Assembly (NCBI GenBank): GCA_050747245.1
Contig: JBOGNO010000003.1
Span: 248,001 to 312,000 of the forward strand
Reading direction: 5' to 3'
DNA length: 64,000 nucleotides
DNA from: JBOGNO01 sp050747245
GTDB lineage: Bacteria > Acidobacteriota > Terriglobia > Acidiferrales > UBA7541
Translations under genes and position numbers: made by a program
Shown: positions 25,211 through 34,800 of the stretch, piece after piece
How positions within the stretch are numbered: the first letter of the stretch is position 1
Layout of the letters: every line of letters starts with the position of its first letter
The notes under the pieces: generated by a model
Database searches by the model: none
What the model was told of the DNA's origin: nothing
The model's input: the letters and a program-made list of their open reading frames with translations, nothing else

Positions 25211-26161
25211 TTATTTCGTTGCGGGAACGTACACTTCCGCGGGGGCGGCGATATCCGCGCCATGCACTTCCGTCGTCACGCGCACTTGCGCGAATCCGGG
25301 TTTGTTCAGAGGCTTTGCGGCAAATGTCAGCAGGTATTGCCGTGAAAGCGATCCCTTTATGTCATCGAGATAGGGTGCGAACGCCAGCGGCGTCTGATAC
25401 CCCTGATAATAGAATTCGCCGCCGGTCTCCAGCGCCAGCCGCGCCAGGCAACCCTGCCCATTGTTGATCAGGAAAAGGTTGGAATGAATCCGGCCGGTGC
25501 CGCTGGTGAAAAGCGTGTACACCACCACGCCGGCTTTCTGCGAGGTCTCAATGGCATTTTGCAGATCGATGTTGTTACTCGTCGGCTCCGTGCTGTCGAT
25601 TCCTCGCAGGAGGTCAATCCCGTCGCTGATGGCCACCACTTCGCGCCGCGCCGCGCCCGCTGGCCACCTCTCGATCATGTCCGCAAGTGAATAATAAATG
25701 GTGGAGGAAGTCCCATGCGCGCCCATCGGCAGGCGCAGCGCTTTCGCAGCGGATTCGTGGTCCGTGGTGAACTCCTGCGTGTACTGGACTGTCCCGTTCG
25801 CGGCATACGCCACGGCCACGCGCGAATTCGCGGGGAGCCCGTGGATGAACGCCCGGAGATCGTCAAGCTGGTTGCCGATACTTGTGTCGGCCCCTTCGTC
25901 GATTACGATCGCGAAGTCGAGTCCCCCATGCTCTCCGGTCGCCGGCTGCCAGTCCAGCACCGGCCGAGGATCTTTCGCCTGGCGGGCAACAATGTCCTCT
26001 TTGTTCAGCACAGGCGGCGCAGCTTTCTTCGAGCCTGAAACGGTCACCACCATTCGCGTAGGAATTGTGCCTGAAGGCTCTTGCCCGCGCGCTGGCAATG
26101 CAAGGCTCATGGCGCTGACAATCCCGAGTGCTGCAATAGAACTCATGCGTCGTATTTTCAT
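25211..26161 (-). CDS. Secreted VWA-domain protein of the acidobacterial VWFA-related type
   Basis: A 316-residue exported protein. The signal peptide covers about residues 1-27 (SSIAALGIVSAMSLALPARGQ). The von Willebrand A-like domain starts with LDFAIVIDEGADTSIGNQLDDLRAFI, where a canonical MIDAS motif DxSxS is replaced by DEGADTS. It continues with SRVAVAYAANG and REVVAISDGIDLL and ends near RQYLLTFAAKP, the 'YYLTY'-like strand of the family. Such proteins are abundant in acidobacteria and probably bind proteins in the periplasm; no enzyme activity is expected. The ATG at 26161 has GGAGA upstream; a TTG at 26182 is a poorer choice. Confidence 0.82.
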   Translation of the reverse strand: MKIRRMSSIAALGIVSAMSLALPARGQEPSGTIPTRMVVTVSGSKKAAPPVLNKEDIVARQAKDPRPVLDWQPATGEHGGLDFAIVIDEGADTSIGNQLDDLRAFIHGLPANSRVAVAYAANGTVQYTQEFTTDHESAAKALRLPMGAHGTSSTIYYSLADMIERWPAGAARREVVAISDGIDLLRGIDSTEPTSNNIDLQNAIETSQKAGVVVYTLFTSGTGRIHSNLFLINNGQGCLARLALETGGEFYYQGYQTPLAFAPYLDDIKGSLSRQYLLTFAAKPLNKPGFAQVRVTTEVHGADIAAPAEVYVPATK

Positions 26162-26284
26162 TTTCGTTTCTCCATTTATCAACCTTCCACTTACTTGGAT
26201 GCCTTAAGCGCCCGCCGAGACCGCCTTCACCTGATCGTCATATTGTGTGCTCGAATCTCCAGATGAAGTTGCTAAAATACTGCC

Positions 26285-27181
26285 ATGAAATCGGTGCTGG
26301 TGGCGATGCTGGGCGGTTGCTTCTTATGTCTCGCCCCGTGGTTCTCCCCGCGCCCAAACTTCACGGCGCCGCGTCCCGTACAGGAAAAGACCCACGCTTC
26401 GCCTCGCTGGGCGCCATCCAATGTGGACGCGCCGATCGCTTCTCTTTCGCAGACCCCTCCGTGCGCTCTCGAGGATGTCCTCGCCCAGGCCGCGGTGCAC
26501 GCCGTTGAGCTGGTCACCAATCTCCAGAATTTCACGGCCCGCGAGCGCATTCGGTATGAGGTCCTCGATGATTTCAACAACCCCCAGGAATCGCAAACCG
26601 GCGTGTTCGACTACCTGGTTTTCATCAAGGAATCCCGCCCGGGCACGCTCCTGGTCACGGAAACCCGCAATGGAAAAAATGCCTTTGACGCTTACTCGGG
26701 AAGAATTTCGGATTCCGGCCTCCCGGCCATGGCCCTGATTTTTCATCCCTATTATTCCGGAGAATATGACATGCGCTGCGAAGGCCTGGGAGACTGGAAA
26801 GGCCGCACCGCGTGGGTCGTTCATTTCGTCCAGCGCCGCGACAGGCCCAGCCGCATCCGCGCCTTCCAAACGTCCGACGCCGATTACCCGGCAAAACTCA
26901 AGGGTCGTGCGTGGATCGCCGCCGATTCCTACCAAATCCTGCATCTCGAAACCAATCTCATCGAAGGCGTCCCGCGCATTCATCTCCGCGGCGAAGGCGT
27001 CTCCATTGATTACGCTCCGGTGCAGTTTAAGACCCGCCCGGTGACTCTCTGGCTCCCAGAATCCGCCGAGGTATATTCCGATTTCGGCGATCTGCGCTAT
27101 CACGTGGAGCATTCCTTCAGCAATTTTCTGATTTTTTCGGTGGACGTTAAGGAGAACGACGAAGCCCCGCGAAAACCCTGA
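26285..27181 (+). CDS. Exported conserved protein, possibly LolA-like fold
   Basis: A 298-residue protein with a signal peptide (SVLVAMLGGCFLCLAPWFSP; a lipoprotein-type Cys is possible but there is no good lipobox). After a Pro-rich linker the body runs from about residue 60: NLQNFTARERIRYEVLDDF, FDYLVFIKESRPGTLLVTETR, GRTAWVVHFVQRRDRPSRIR and GRAWIAADSYQILHLETNLIE. The alternating strands, with a 'WIA..SYQILHLET' motif, recall the half-barrel of outer-membrane lipoprotein-sorting proteins, but I cannot name a family. The ATG at 26285 has a weak ribosome site. It stands alone, divergent from the VWA gene. Confidence 0.7.
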   Translation: MKSVLVAMLGGCFLCLAPWFSPRPNFTAPRPVQEKTHASPRWAPSNVDAPIASLSQTPPCALEDVLAQAAVHAVELVTNLQNFTARERIRYEVLDDFNNPQESQTGVFDYLVFIKESRPGTLLVTETRNGKNAFDAYSGRISDSGLPAMALIFHPYYSGEYDMRCEGLGDWKGRTAWVVHFVQRRDRPSRIRAFQTSDADYPAKLKGRAWIAADSYQILHLETNLIEGVPRIHLRGEGVSIDYAPVQFKTRPVTLWLPESAEVYSDFGDLRYHVEHSFSNFLIFSVDVKENDEAPRKP

Positions 27182-27218
27182 GCGCGCTTTCCAATTGCTG
27201 CGTTTTGGCTTGAAGGGG

Positions 27219-27254
27219 AATGGGGAGGCGGCCAGGTCAGACCACCTCCCCATT
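27219..27254. terminator. Inverted repeat after the exported protein gene
   Basis: AATGGGGAGG (27219-27228) pairs perfectly with CCTCCCCATT (27245-27254) around a 16-base loop, about 38 bases after the stop at 27181. There is no T run, so it is a hairpin of uncertain role, perhaps a Rho-linked terminator. The rest of the 225-base gap before RNase R shows nothing else. Confidence 0.4.
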
Positions 27255-27406
27255 CATGCTACGTCCCTTGGGTGTGAGTCCTCGCGCTCGCGTGTGGTGG
27301 CAAGCATCGAGGTTCTGACTGCTCTGGCCATTCAACCCCGAATTATGCAAAAAGTTGCGGCCGGGGGCGCTACTTTTGCAAGTAAAATGGCCGCGGCCCT
27401 GAAGCC

Positions 27407-29896
27407 ATGAAACGCACGCCACCTCAATTCTCTTCCGAGCAGCCTTCCCGTCCCCCCGAAGTCACGCCTGAGGCAGCCCTCGAATTCCTTCTCCATTCGG
27501 GACGCGCCCTCACCATCCGGGAGATAGCTGGCGAGATGGGGCTTCACCATCGCGGCCGCCGAGCGCTGGCAAAGCTGCTCGGCTCGCTTGTTCGCAAAAG
27601 CCTTGTGGAGAAAGCGTCCGGAAATCGCTTCCGCGCAGCCCGCAAGGGCCCCGCTCCGGCCACATCCACCCAGTCGGCCCCCAGCGGCGCGTCAGGCGCT
27701 TCGCCCGCCCAGCTTACTTCCTCGACGCGCCTCAGTCGCGACCCCAATTTAATCACCGGCCGGCTGGTCGCCCACCGCGATGGCTATGGTTTTGTCGTGC
27801 CGGATACCAAAGTTCCCGGCCTCGAAGGCGACCTCTTCATCGGTCGCGACCGCCTCGCGGACGCCATGCATGGCGATCGCGTTCAGGCGCGCCTTGAGCG
27901 CCGCCGCCCCGATGGCCGCGCCGAAGGCCGCATCCTCGAAGTCCTCGAGCGTCAGCATCCCACGGTCGTGGGCCTGTTTCGCTATGACCCGCGCGGAAAT
28001 CTTGTTCTTCCCTATGACGTCCGCCTGCTGCATGAAATCTTCATTCCCGCGGGCGAAGAGCTAACTCCCGAATTGCGCGAAAAACTCGGCCTTGCGGTCG
28101 GCGCTCGCCAGCCGGCAAGCCGCCAGGTCCGTTTGCCGGAGCTCGATGGCTCTGTCGTGAATGTCGAAGTCACGCGTTATCCGCGCGGCGGCGCGCCTCC
28201 TGTCGGACGCGTCGTCGAAATCCTGGGCAAGCCGGGCGAAATCGGCGTGGACGTCGAAATCATTCTTCGCAAGCACCACATCCCGCACACTTTTTCTCCC
28301 GAAGTTGCGCGCGAAGCGCAAACTGTTTTTCCCCAGGTCCGCGCCAACGACCTCGCTGGTCGCCGCGATTTCCGCAATCTTCCCATCGTCACCATTGATG
28401 GCGAAACGGCGCGCGATTTCGACGATGCCGTCTACGTTGAGCGCCGCGCGGGCGGCTTTCATCTTCAGGTGCACATTGCCGACGTCGCGCACTACGTCCG
28501 CCGCGCCTCCGAGCTCGATCGCGAAGCCCGCCTTCGCGGCACTTCCGTATATTTCCCCAATCGCGCCGTGCCCATGCTGCCCGAGGAACTCTCCAACGGC
28601 ATTTGCTCTCTCAATCCCGCGGTGGACCGCTTGGTCATGAGCGTTCTGATGGAGTTCGATGTCGCGGGCCAACCTGTCGGCGCAGAATTTGCTTCCGGCG
28701 TGATTTGCTCTGCCGCGCGCATGACCTACACTGCCGTCAACAAAGTTCTCGAAGGCGATGCCGGCGCGCGAAAGGATTTCGCCGCACTTGCGGGCGAATT
28801 TGAAAAAATGCGCGAGCTGGCCCTCCTGCTGAACGCTCGCCGCATGCGCCGCGGCTCGATTGATTTTGATTTGCCTGAGCCGGTCATCGAATTCGACGCG
28901 CTCGGCCACATGGTCGGCATCGTGCGCAGCGAACGCAATATCGCCCACCGCATCATCGAGGAATTCATGCTCGCCGCAAACGAAGCCGTCGCGCGCTATC
29001 TTGAAAAGCGTGGCCTAGGCTCTCTCCACCGCGTGCACGAAAAGCCCGATCCCAAGAAGGTTCTCGAGTTCGAGGATCTCGCCCGCGCCTTCGGCTATTC
29101 GCTCGGCGTTCCCGATCTCGCCGAGCGCCGCATTCCCGTGAAGCACGGCCAGGTGCGCCCCGCTGGGCGCGAACGCCACGGCCGCATGCGCCCCATGGTT
29201 CTCACCCTTCCCGCGTCCGATGACATTGCTATTCGCCCGGAGCACTACCAGCGTCTCGCCGAAAAAATCGCCGGCCGTCCCGAAGAGCGCATTCTTTCTT
29301 ACCTCATGCTCCGCTCCCTTCGTCAGGCGCGTTACTCCGCCGATGCGCTCGGCCATTTCGCTTTGGCCGCCGAGGAATACACGCATTTCACTTCGCCCAT
29401 TCGCCGCTACCCCGATTTGATCGTTCATCGCGTTTTGAAATGGGCGCTCGAAAATCCTTCGCCGGCGCCCTCCGGCCACGCCGGGGCTCACGAAAATCCC
29501 GCGCCCGCCCCGGGCCCGTACCGCCGGGTTGAGCTTGAAGCCATCGCCGCGGAAAGTTCCGAAGCCGAACGCCGCGCCGACGCCGCCGAGCGCGAGCTGG
29601 TGGATTGGAAGACCGCGCAATTCATGGAGTCGCATCTCGGCGAAATCTACGAAGCGCTTGTAATTTCCGTACAGAAATTCGGTTTCTTCGTTGAGCTGAT
29701 GGACATCTTTGTTGAAGGCCTGGTGCCCGTGAACCGCCTCGAAGAAATTTTCGCCGAGCGCTTTCAATATCGCGAGCGCGATCACTCGCTCGTCGCTGCG
29801 CGCGGAAAAAAAATCTTTCGCCTCGGCGATCGCCTGCGCGTTCAGGCCGAGCGCATTGACCCACTTCGCCACCGCGTCGAATTCGCCGTGGTCTGA
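27407..29896 (+). CDS. rnr: Ribonuclease R
   Basis: An 829-residue 3'-5' exoribonuclease of the RNase II/R family. An N-terminal helix-turn-helix (about 20-75: EFLLHSGRALTIREIAGEMGL) precedes the cold-shock domains (ITGRLVAHRDGYGFVV). The RNB catalytic core carries ITIDGETARDFDDAVYV-like active-site Asp residues, then LQVHIADVAHYVR and TSPIRRYPDLIVHRVL. A C-terminal S1 domain is at about 750-829 (GEIYEALVISVQKFGFFVEL). A Pro/Ala-rich insert (about residues 680-705, PSPAPSGHAGAHENPAPAPG) interrupts the region after the RNB motif and looks like a disordered linker. RNase R degrades structured RNA and takes part in ribosome quality control. The ATG at 27407 is consistent with family length. Confidence 0.93.
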   Translation: MKRTPPQFSSEQPSRPPEVTPEAALEFLLHSGRALTIREIAGEMGLHHRGRRALAKLLGSLVRKSLVEKASGNRFRAARKGPAPATSTQSAPSGASGASPAQLTSSTRLSRDPNLITGRLVAHRDGYGFVVPDTKVPGLEGDLFIGRDRLADAMHGDRVQARLERRRPDGRAEGRILEVLERQHPTVVGLFRYDPRGNLVLPYDVRLLHEIFIPAGEELTPELREKLGLAVGARQPASRQVRLPELDGSVVNVEVTRYPRGGAPPVGRVVEILGKPGEIGVDVEIILRKHHIPHTFSPEVAREAQTVFPQVRANDLAGRRDFRNLPIVTIDGETARDFDDAVYVERRAGGFHLQVHIADVAHYVRRASELDREARLRGTSVYFPNRAVPMLPEELSNGICSLNPAVDRLVMSVLMEFDVAGQPVGAEFASGVICSAARMTYTAVNKVLEGDAGARKDFAALAGEFEKMRELALLLNARRMRRGSIDFDLPEPVIEFDALGHMVGIVRSERNIAHRIIEEFMLAANEAVARYLEKRGLGSLHRVHEKPDPKKVLEFEDLARAFGYSLGVPDLAERRIPVKHGQVRPAGRERHGRMRPMVLTLPASDDIAIRPEHYQRLAEKIAGRPEERILSYLMLRSLRQARYSADALGHFALAAEEYTHFTSPIRRYPDLIVHRVLKWALENPSPAPSGHAGAHENPAPAPGPYRRVELEAIAAESSEAERRADAAERELVDWKTAQFMESHLGEIYEALVISVQKFGFFVELMDIFVEGLVPVNRLEEIFAERFQYRERDHSLVAARGKKIFRLGDRLRVQAERIDPLRHRVEFAVV

Positions 29897-29955
29897 CCGC
29901 TTTTCTTTTTCGCGTTCTCCTTGCTATTGTGTTCGGTTGTTCCGGAGGTGCTTTC

Positions 29956-30306
29956 GTGGCCGCACGCAAATGCCCCATGTGCTTCGCCGTTGTGCCCGCT
30001 GGCAAAGTCCTCGCGTTTTCGAATGACCTCGAATGTCCGGGCTGCGCGCGCCCTCTCAAAATCGCCCGTGCGAGCCGCCATATCGCCATTTTTGTGGGTC
30101 TCGTCGCGGGAGTCTTCGTGTGGCGCTTCACTCGCGCGGATTCCGGCGCGCTTGGCTGGGTGCTTCCCATTGTGTATGCCTATCTCGCGATGAGCGTCGT
30201 CGCGACGCTCATTTTGATTGTCACCGCCGATTTACGCCTGAAATCTCTCGATGCCGGCTATGCCCCGGCTCCCTCTTCCGCGCCTCCCACCGCCGCGCAT
30301 CATTGA
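29956..30306 (+). CDS. Small zinc-ribbon membrane protein
   Basis: A 116-residue protein. The first 35 residues hold two CxxC pairs (KCPMCF and ECPGCA), a zinc-ribbon arrangement, and are followed by a membrane helix (IAIFVGLVAGVFVW) and a second one (GWVLPIVYAYLAMSVVATLILIV). The tail is Pro/Ala-rich. GTG at 29956 is preceded by GGAGG seven bases upstream, which decides the start over the upstream GTG at 29929. It follows RNase R by 59 bases on the same strand. The function is unknown. Confidence 0.72.
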   Translation: MAARKCPMCFAVVPAGKVLAFSNDLECPGCARPLKIARASRHIAIFVGLVAGVFVWRFTRADSGALGWVLPIVYAYLAMSVVATLILIVTADLRLKSLDAGYAPAPSSAPPTAAHH

Positions 30307-30388
30307 TTCGCCTTGCATTCATAAATTCCTCCGCCTGAGCCATTCGTACTATTGACCGTTTCTCGCCTGTCGGAGAGACTGTCTCGGT

Positions 30389-30652
30389 ATGCAGCGCTAT
30401 AGCTCACTCGTTGGTAAACAGGTGCGCGCGCTGTATCGCGCCGGAGACATGCAATTCTCCGCCTCCGGCGTGCTCGCCGAGGATTCCGGCAAGGCGATTT
30501 ATCTCCTCGAGCGCTTCGTCCAAAAAGGCCGCGAAAAAACGCATCGCCTTGAAATTCCCTATCAGTGCCTCGTCAGGCTTGGCCCCTGGTGCGATTCCTC
30601 GGAGTCCCCCGTGCCCGCATCGGCCGAATCCGCCGCCACCTCCGAGTTTTAG
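30389..30652 (+). CDS. Small conserved hypothetical protein
   Basis: An 87-residue soluble protein (SSLVGKQVRALYRAGDMQFSASGVLAEDSGKAIYLLERFVQ). The pattern of short strands, GVLAEDSGKAIYLLERF then HRLEIPYQCLVRLG, suggests a small beta-barrel fold such as an Sm- or SH3-like domain, but I do not recognise a family. The C-terminal 20 residues are Ser/Ala-rich and probably disordered. There is no strong ribosome site. It lies between the zinc-ribbon protein and the dehydrogenase, all on plus. Confidence 0.6.
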   Translation: MQRYSSLVGKQVRALYRAGDMQFSASGVLAEDSGKAIYLLERFVQKGREKTHRLEIPYQCLVRLGPWCDSSESPVPASAESAATSEF

Positions 30653-30756
30653 CCGCCTTCTGATTTCTAACCTCTAACTTCCACCCTCCAACCTCCAGAC
30701 TTCGGTTATCCTCTTCGCTCGAAACATTTCCATTCCCCGCGCGCGAGGAGGCCCGG

Positions 30757-31626
30757 ATGAAGCCTGCCGTCGGACTGATTGGCTTAGGACTCATGGGGCG
30801 GCCGATGGCCGCGAATCTTCTGAAGGCAGGCTTTCCGCTCACCGTCTGGAATCGCACTGCGGGCCGCGATGAAGATCTGGTCCGCGCGGGCGCGCGCCGC
30901 GCCAGTTCCGCTCGCGAGGCGGCCGCGCAATCGGACGTTCTGCTCACCATCGTCAGCGATCCGCCCGCCGTCGAAGAAATTCTCTGGGGCGCGAGCGGTG
31001 CGCTCGAAGGCCTGCGCAAAGGCAGCGTCCTGATCGATTCGAGCACCGTTTCGCCTTCGCTCGCCCGCCGCGAAGCCGCGGCCTGCGCCGAACGCGGCGT
31101 GGATGCGCTCGACGCGCCCGTCACCGGCGGCACTTGGGGCGCCGAAAAAGGCGAACTCGTCTTCATGGTCGGCGGAAAAAAAGAAGTCCTCGAAAAAGTC
31201 GAGCCCGTCCTCGCCGCCATGGGCAAGCGTTTCTTCCACCTCGGACCCAGCGGCGCGGGGCAAACCGTCAAGCTCGCGATGAATCTGCTGCTGGCGCTTG
31301 AGGTGGATGCTTTTTCGGAAGCGCTGGCCCTCGTCACGCGCGCCGGAGTCCCTGGCGAGCGCCTCGTCGAAGTCATGCAATCGAGCATGGCCCGCGCCGC
31401 TGTCCTCGACGTCAAAGCCCCGCAAATCCTTGCCGGAAATTTTCCTCCCAGCTTTCCGCTGCGCCTCATGCACAAGGATATGAAGCTCGCTCTAGATCTC
31501 GCGAAGGAGTTGGGCCTCGCGCTTCCCGCCGCCGCGGCCAGTTTCGAAACCTACTCCGCCGTAAAAGCCGCCGCCCGTGAAGATGTGGATTACGCCGCCG
31601 TCGCCCGCTTCTGGCAAAAACCCTGA
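30757..31626 (+). CDS. NAD(P)-dependent beta-hydroxyacid dehydrogenase (3-hydroxyisobutyrate dehydrogenase family)
   Basis: A 289-residue enzyme. The N-terminal Rossmann fold reads VGLIGLGLMGRPMAANLLKAGFPLTVWNRT, with GLGLMG as the dinucleotide loop. Further hallmarks are the substrate-binding DAPVTGGTWGAEKGELVFMVGG and the catalytic Lys region GQTVKLAMNLLLA, then HKDMKLALDLAKELG near the end. Members oxidise 3-hydroxyisobutyrate, tartronate semialdehyde or succinic semialdehyde; the exact substrate cannot be told. Length is normal. GAGG precedes the ATG at 30757. A degenerate copy of its last 11 codons lies at 35214-35250, beyond the next gene. Confidence 0.88.
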   Translation: MKPAVGLIGLGLMGRPMAANLLKAGFPLTVWNRTAGRDEDLVRAGARRASSAREAAAQSDVLLTIVSDPPAVEEILWGASGALEGLRKGSVLIDSSTVSPSLARREAAACAERGVDALDAPVTGGTWGAEKGELVFMVGGKKEVLEKVEPVLAAMGKRFFHLGPSGAGQTVKLAMNLLLALEVDAFSEALALVTRAGVPGERLVEVMQSSMARAAVLDVKAPQILAGNFPPSFPLRLMHKDMKLALDLAKELGLALPAAAASFETYSAVKAAAREDVDYAAVARFWQKP

Positions 31627-31809
31627 CGGCGCGCCTGCCACGCAACTCGCGGCGGCGGTGCTTCGCGCTTGACAACCTGAGGGCGCCGGGAGTAGAAAAG
31701 CGCTCAGTTCACGGACCAGTTTGAAATCGGAATGTCCGGGTGATAGGAAAGGCACCTAGCATCCGGCCCAAAACCTGGAACAGCGCACCGCTCATCGGGG
31801 AGCTCGTTC

Positions 31810-34800
31810 ATGTCCCGGTTCCTGTCCCATCTCGCCGGCCTCGCCAAGGCGAACTTGGCTCCGAGATTTCGTGCGGCTGCGCGGCGCTCCCGATTCCTGC
31901 GTTGGCTATCGCATCCTTCAACAAGCCCCACGCTTGGCGCGGAAAAGAGGTTTGCGACTCGCGTGCTGGCCGCGTGTCGCAGGGCTTCGACAGCGGCCCC
32001 AACCTTGGCCCTGCTCGCTATGCTGTTGGGGCTGTGCGTCTCATTGAATGGCTGCGGCACTTTCATCGAAATCCCTTCGTTTTGTCCCGGTTCCATCAAT
32101 ATCGGGTCTCTCACACCGAACAATATCCAGAAGGGGTCCAATAGCTTCACCTTGACAGTGTTTGGCACAAGCCTCAGTCCGGGAGAAGGCCTTGACTTTG
32201 GCTCTGCGGCGCATTGTACGAGTCTACCTACCACTTTCGTCGACGTGAATCACGTCACCGCTCAGATCCCCAGCCAGTGTGTATCAACTCAAGGCATGGT
32301 TATGGTAAGCCTTTTCTTTAAATGTCAAGGTAGCTTAGGTAACTTAAATGGTCTCAGGGTGGACTCCAACCAGCTTCAGTTCACCATTAATGCTCCGGGG
32401 CCTGATTTGGCGATAATGAAGACCCACACTGATCCATTCACCGTGGGCGTCAACGGCACCTACGCCTTGACTGTCCAGAACGTCGGCTTGGTCAACACCC
32501 AGGGTGCCATCACCGTAACCGATGTGCTGCCAGTCATTTTCGGCTTCGTCTCCGGCACAGGGACAGGCTGGATCTGCCCGCGACCCCTTGGCCAGACGGT
32601 GATTTGCACTAACAACGGCCCGCTGGCGCCGAATGCTTCAACCACGATCGCGCTGACGGTGAGCCCGTTGACGGCGGGATCGGTCACGAACACGGCCATG
32701 GTGTCAGACAACCCGGGCGACACGAACCCCAACGGGACCGATAAGTCGTCTTCAAATATGACGACCGTCAACCCGCCCGGGGCAGACTTGAGCATAACCA
32801 AGAGCAATATGGGGAACTTCACCGTAGGCGTGACTGGGACATACACGCTGACGGTAACCAACGTGGGGCCGGGGGCAACCACCACCACAACCGCGTCGCC
32901 GATCACTGTGACCGACACGCTGCCAAACGGCCTGGTGTTCGGCTCGTTTGCAGGCGTGAACTGGAATTGCTCGGCGTCGGGACAGATAGTAACTTGCATC
33001 AACACCTTCCCCATCAACCCGGGGGTGAGTAGCCTGCTCGGCCTGGGCGTGACTGTGGGTACCGCAGCGGTGCCCAGCGTGACCAACACGGCTAGAGTGT
33101 CTGACGCGGGCGACATAAACCCCAATGGGACCGACAAGTCGTCTTCGAACATGACGATTGTCAACCCGGCCGCAGCGCCGGACCTCTCGCTGTCAATGAT
33201 GCACACTGACCCCTTCACCATAGGCGTCAATGGCGTCTATACGCTGACTGTCACGAACATCGGCAACGCCGATGCCACTGGCCCGATCATCGTGACCGAT
33301 ACTCTGCCGGCCGGTTTGGCCTTTGTCTCCGGCGCGGGCATGATTGGCGCGACGAACTGGAGCTGCGCGGCTTCGGGCCAGACGGTGACATGCACGAACT
33401 CGGCGTCTTTAGTTGTGGGCACGAACAGCACGATTACGCTGACGGTGCTCCCGTCGACAGCGGAAATGGTCACGAACACAGCCACAGTTAACGCCCCACC
33501 AGGCGACATTGATAACAGCGACAAAAGCGCGAGTAATATGACGACGATCAACAATCCCCCCCCGACGGTCATCTTGGAGCGCGCCAGCGTGCAGGCGAAC
33601 GGAGCCCAAGCCAGTCAGGGTGGCGGGAACCCCTCGATCGGCTCCGACGGTAAGTTCGTGGCCTTTTTCTCCACATCTCCCGACCTATTGGGGCCGGGAT
33701 TTCTGATTGGCGCCTTCTTGCGACAAACTTCCTTGGGTGTTCCCAACACAACGCTCATCCACGAAGTGGGGCCGGGCAGCAACGGCAGCCTCGCTACTTG
33801 TTTCCCTAATACCTTGAGCGATCCCGTGACGGGCGGCGGCGCCCGGTTCGTTATTAGTACAACGGAGGGCCTGGACCCCCAGGACAAAAACGGCGCTGTT
33901 GACCTTTACGTGATTGACACCAGCACCTTAGTGCCGACCCTCATTACGAGGGCAGTGGATGGAACCGCAGCGGTGGTTGGTGATTGTGGTGCGATCAGCG
34001 CCGACGGAAATTTTGTGGCGTTTGGTTCAAGCAATACAAACCTGGTGCAGGGGGTTTCGGGGACACAAATTTTCGTGGCCCCCGTCGTCGCCAATACCCG
34101 AGCGGAGCTTGTATCCGTGAGCGACGCCGGCGTCCCGGGAAATGCAACCTCAGACGCCCGATGTTTCAGCCTAAGCAACTGTGCCAGCATCAGCGGGGAT
34201 GGTCGTTTCGTCGCGTTTAGTTCCGCCGCTACCAACTTGGTGACCGGCGTCACCAACGGGAAATCCCAAGTGTACCTGCGCGATCGTATTGCAAATCCAA
34301 AGACAACTACTCTTGTCACGGCAGACCCCACCGGGGCTCAGGGGGATGACAACTCCTTCGCTGCTGCCATCAGTCCGAACGGGCGCTTTATTGCCTTGCA
34401 ATCGTTCGCCAGCAACCTCGTCTCCGCTCCGAGCACAGGACATACTTTTCAATTTTATGTCCGCGACACTTGCTTCCCGGCTGTTGCCGGGTGCGTTCTA
34501 AAGACGATTTTGGTATCTCAAGCGCTGGACGGAACCGCCGGCGTTCTGACATTTCCGGGCTTTCAGACATTCGGTAGCAGCAGCGTAGCGCTCTCGGTTA
34601 GCGATAACGGCCTCGTCGCGTTCGAAACCATTCAGCCCACTGACCCTCTTGCCATCAGCCCTCCGCTTGCGCCACCTGGTGATAGTATTTTCGTTCGCAA
34701 TATCTGCTTGGAGGCTCCTCCGCCAGCGGGCTGCGTGCCCTATACGGTGATCGTTTACCTTACTTCCACAGGAGGTCTCCCCAACGACGACTCCTTCACC

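Noticed and set aside
28061..28948. Minus-strand open frame of 295 codons opposite RNase R, and similar frames opposite RNase R, the tricorn protease and MetE
   Set aside because: Shadow frames of conserved genes; no ribosome site and no family resemblance.
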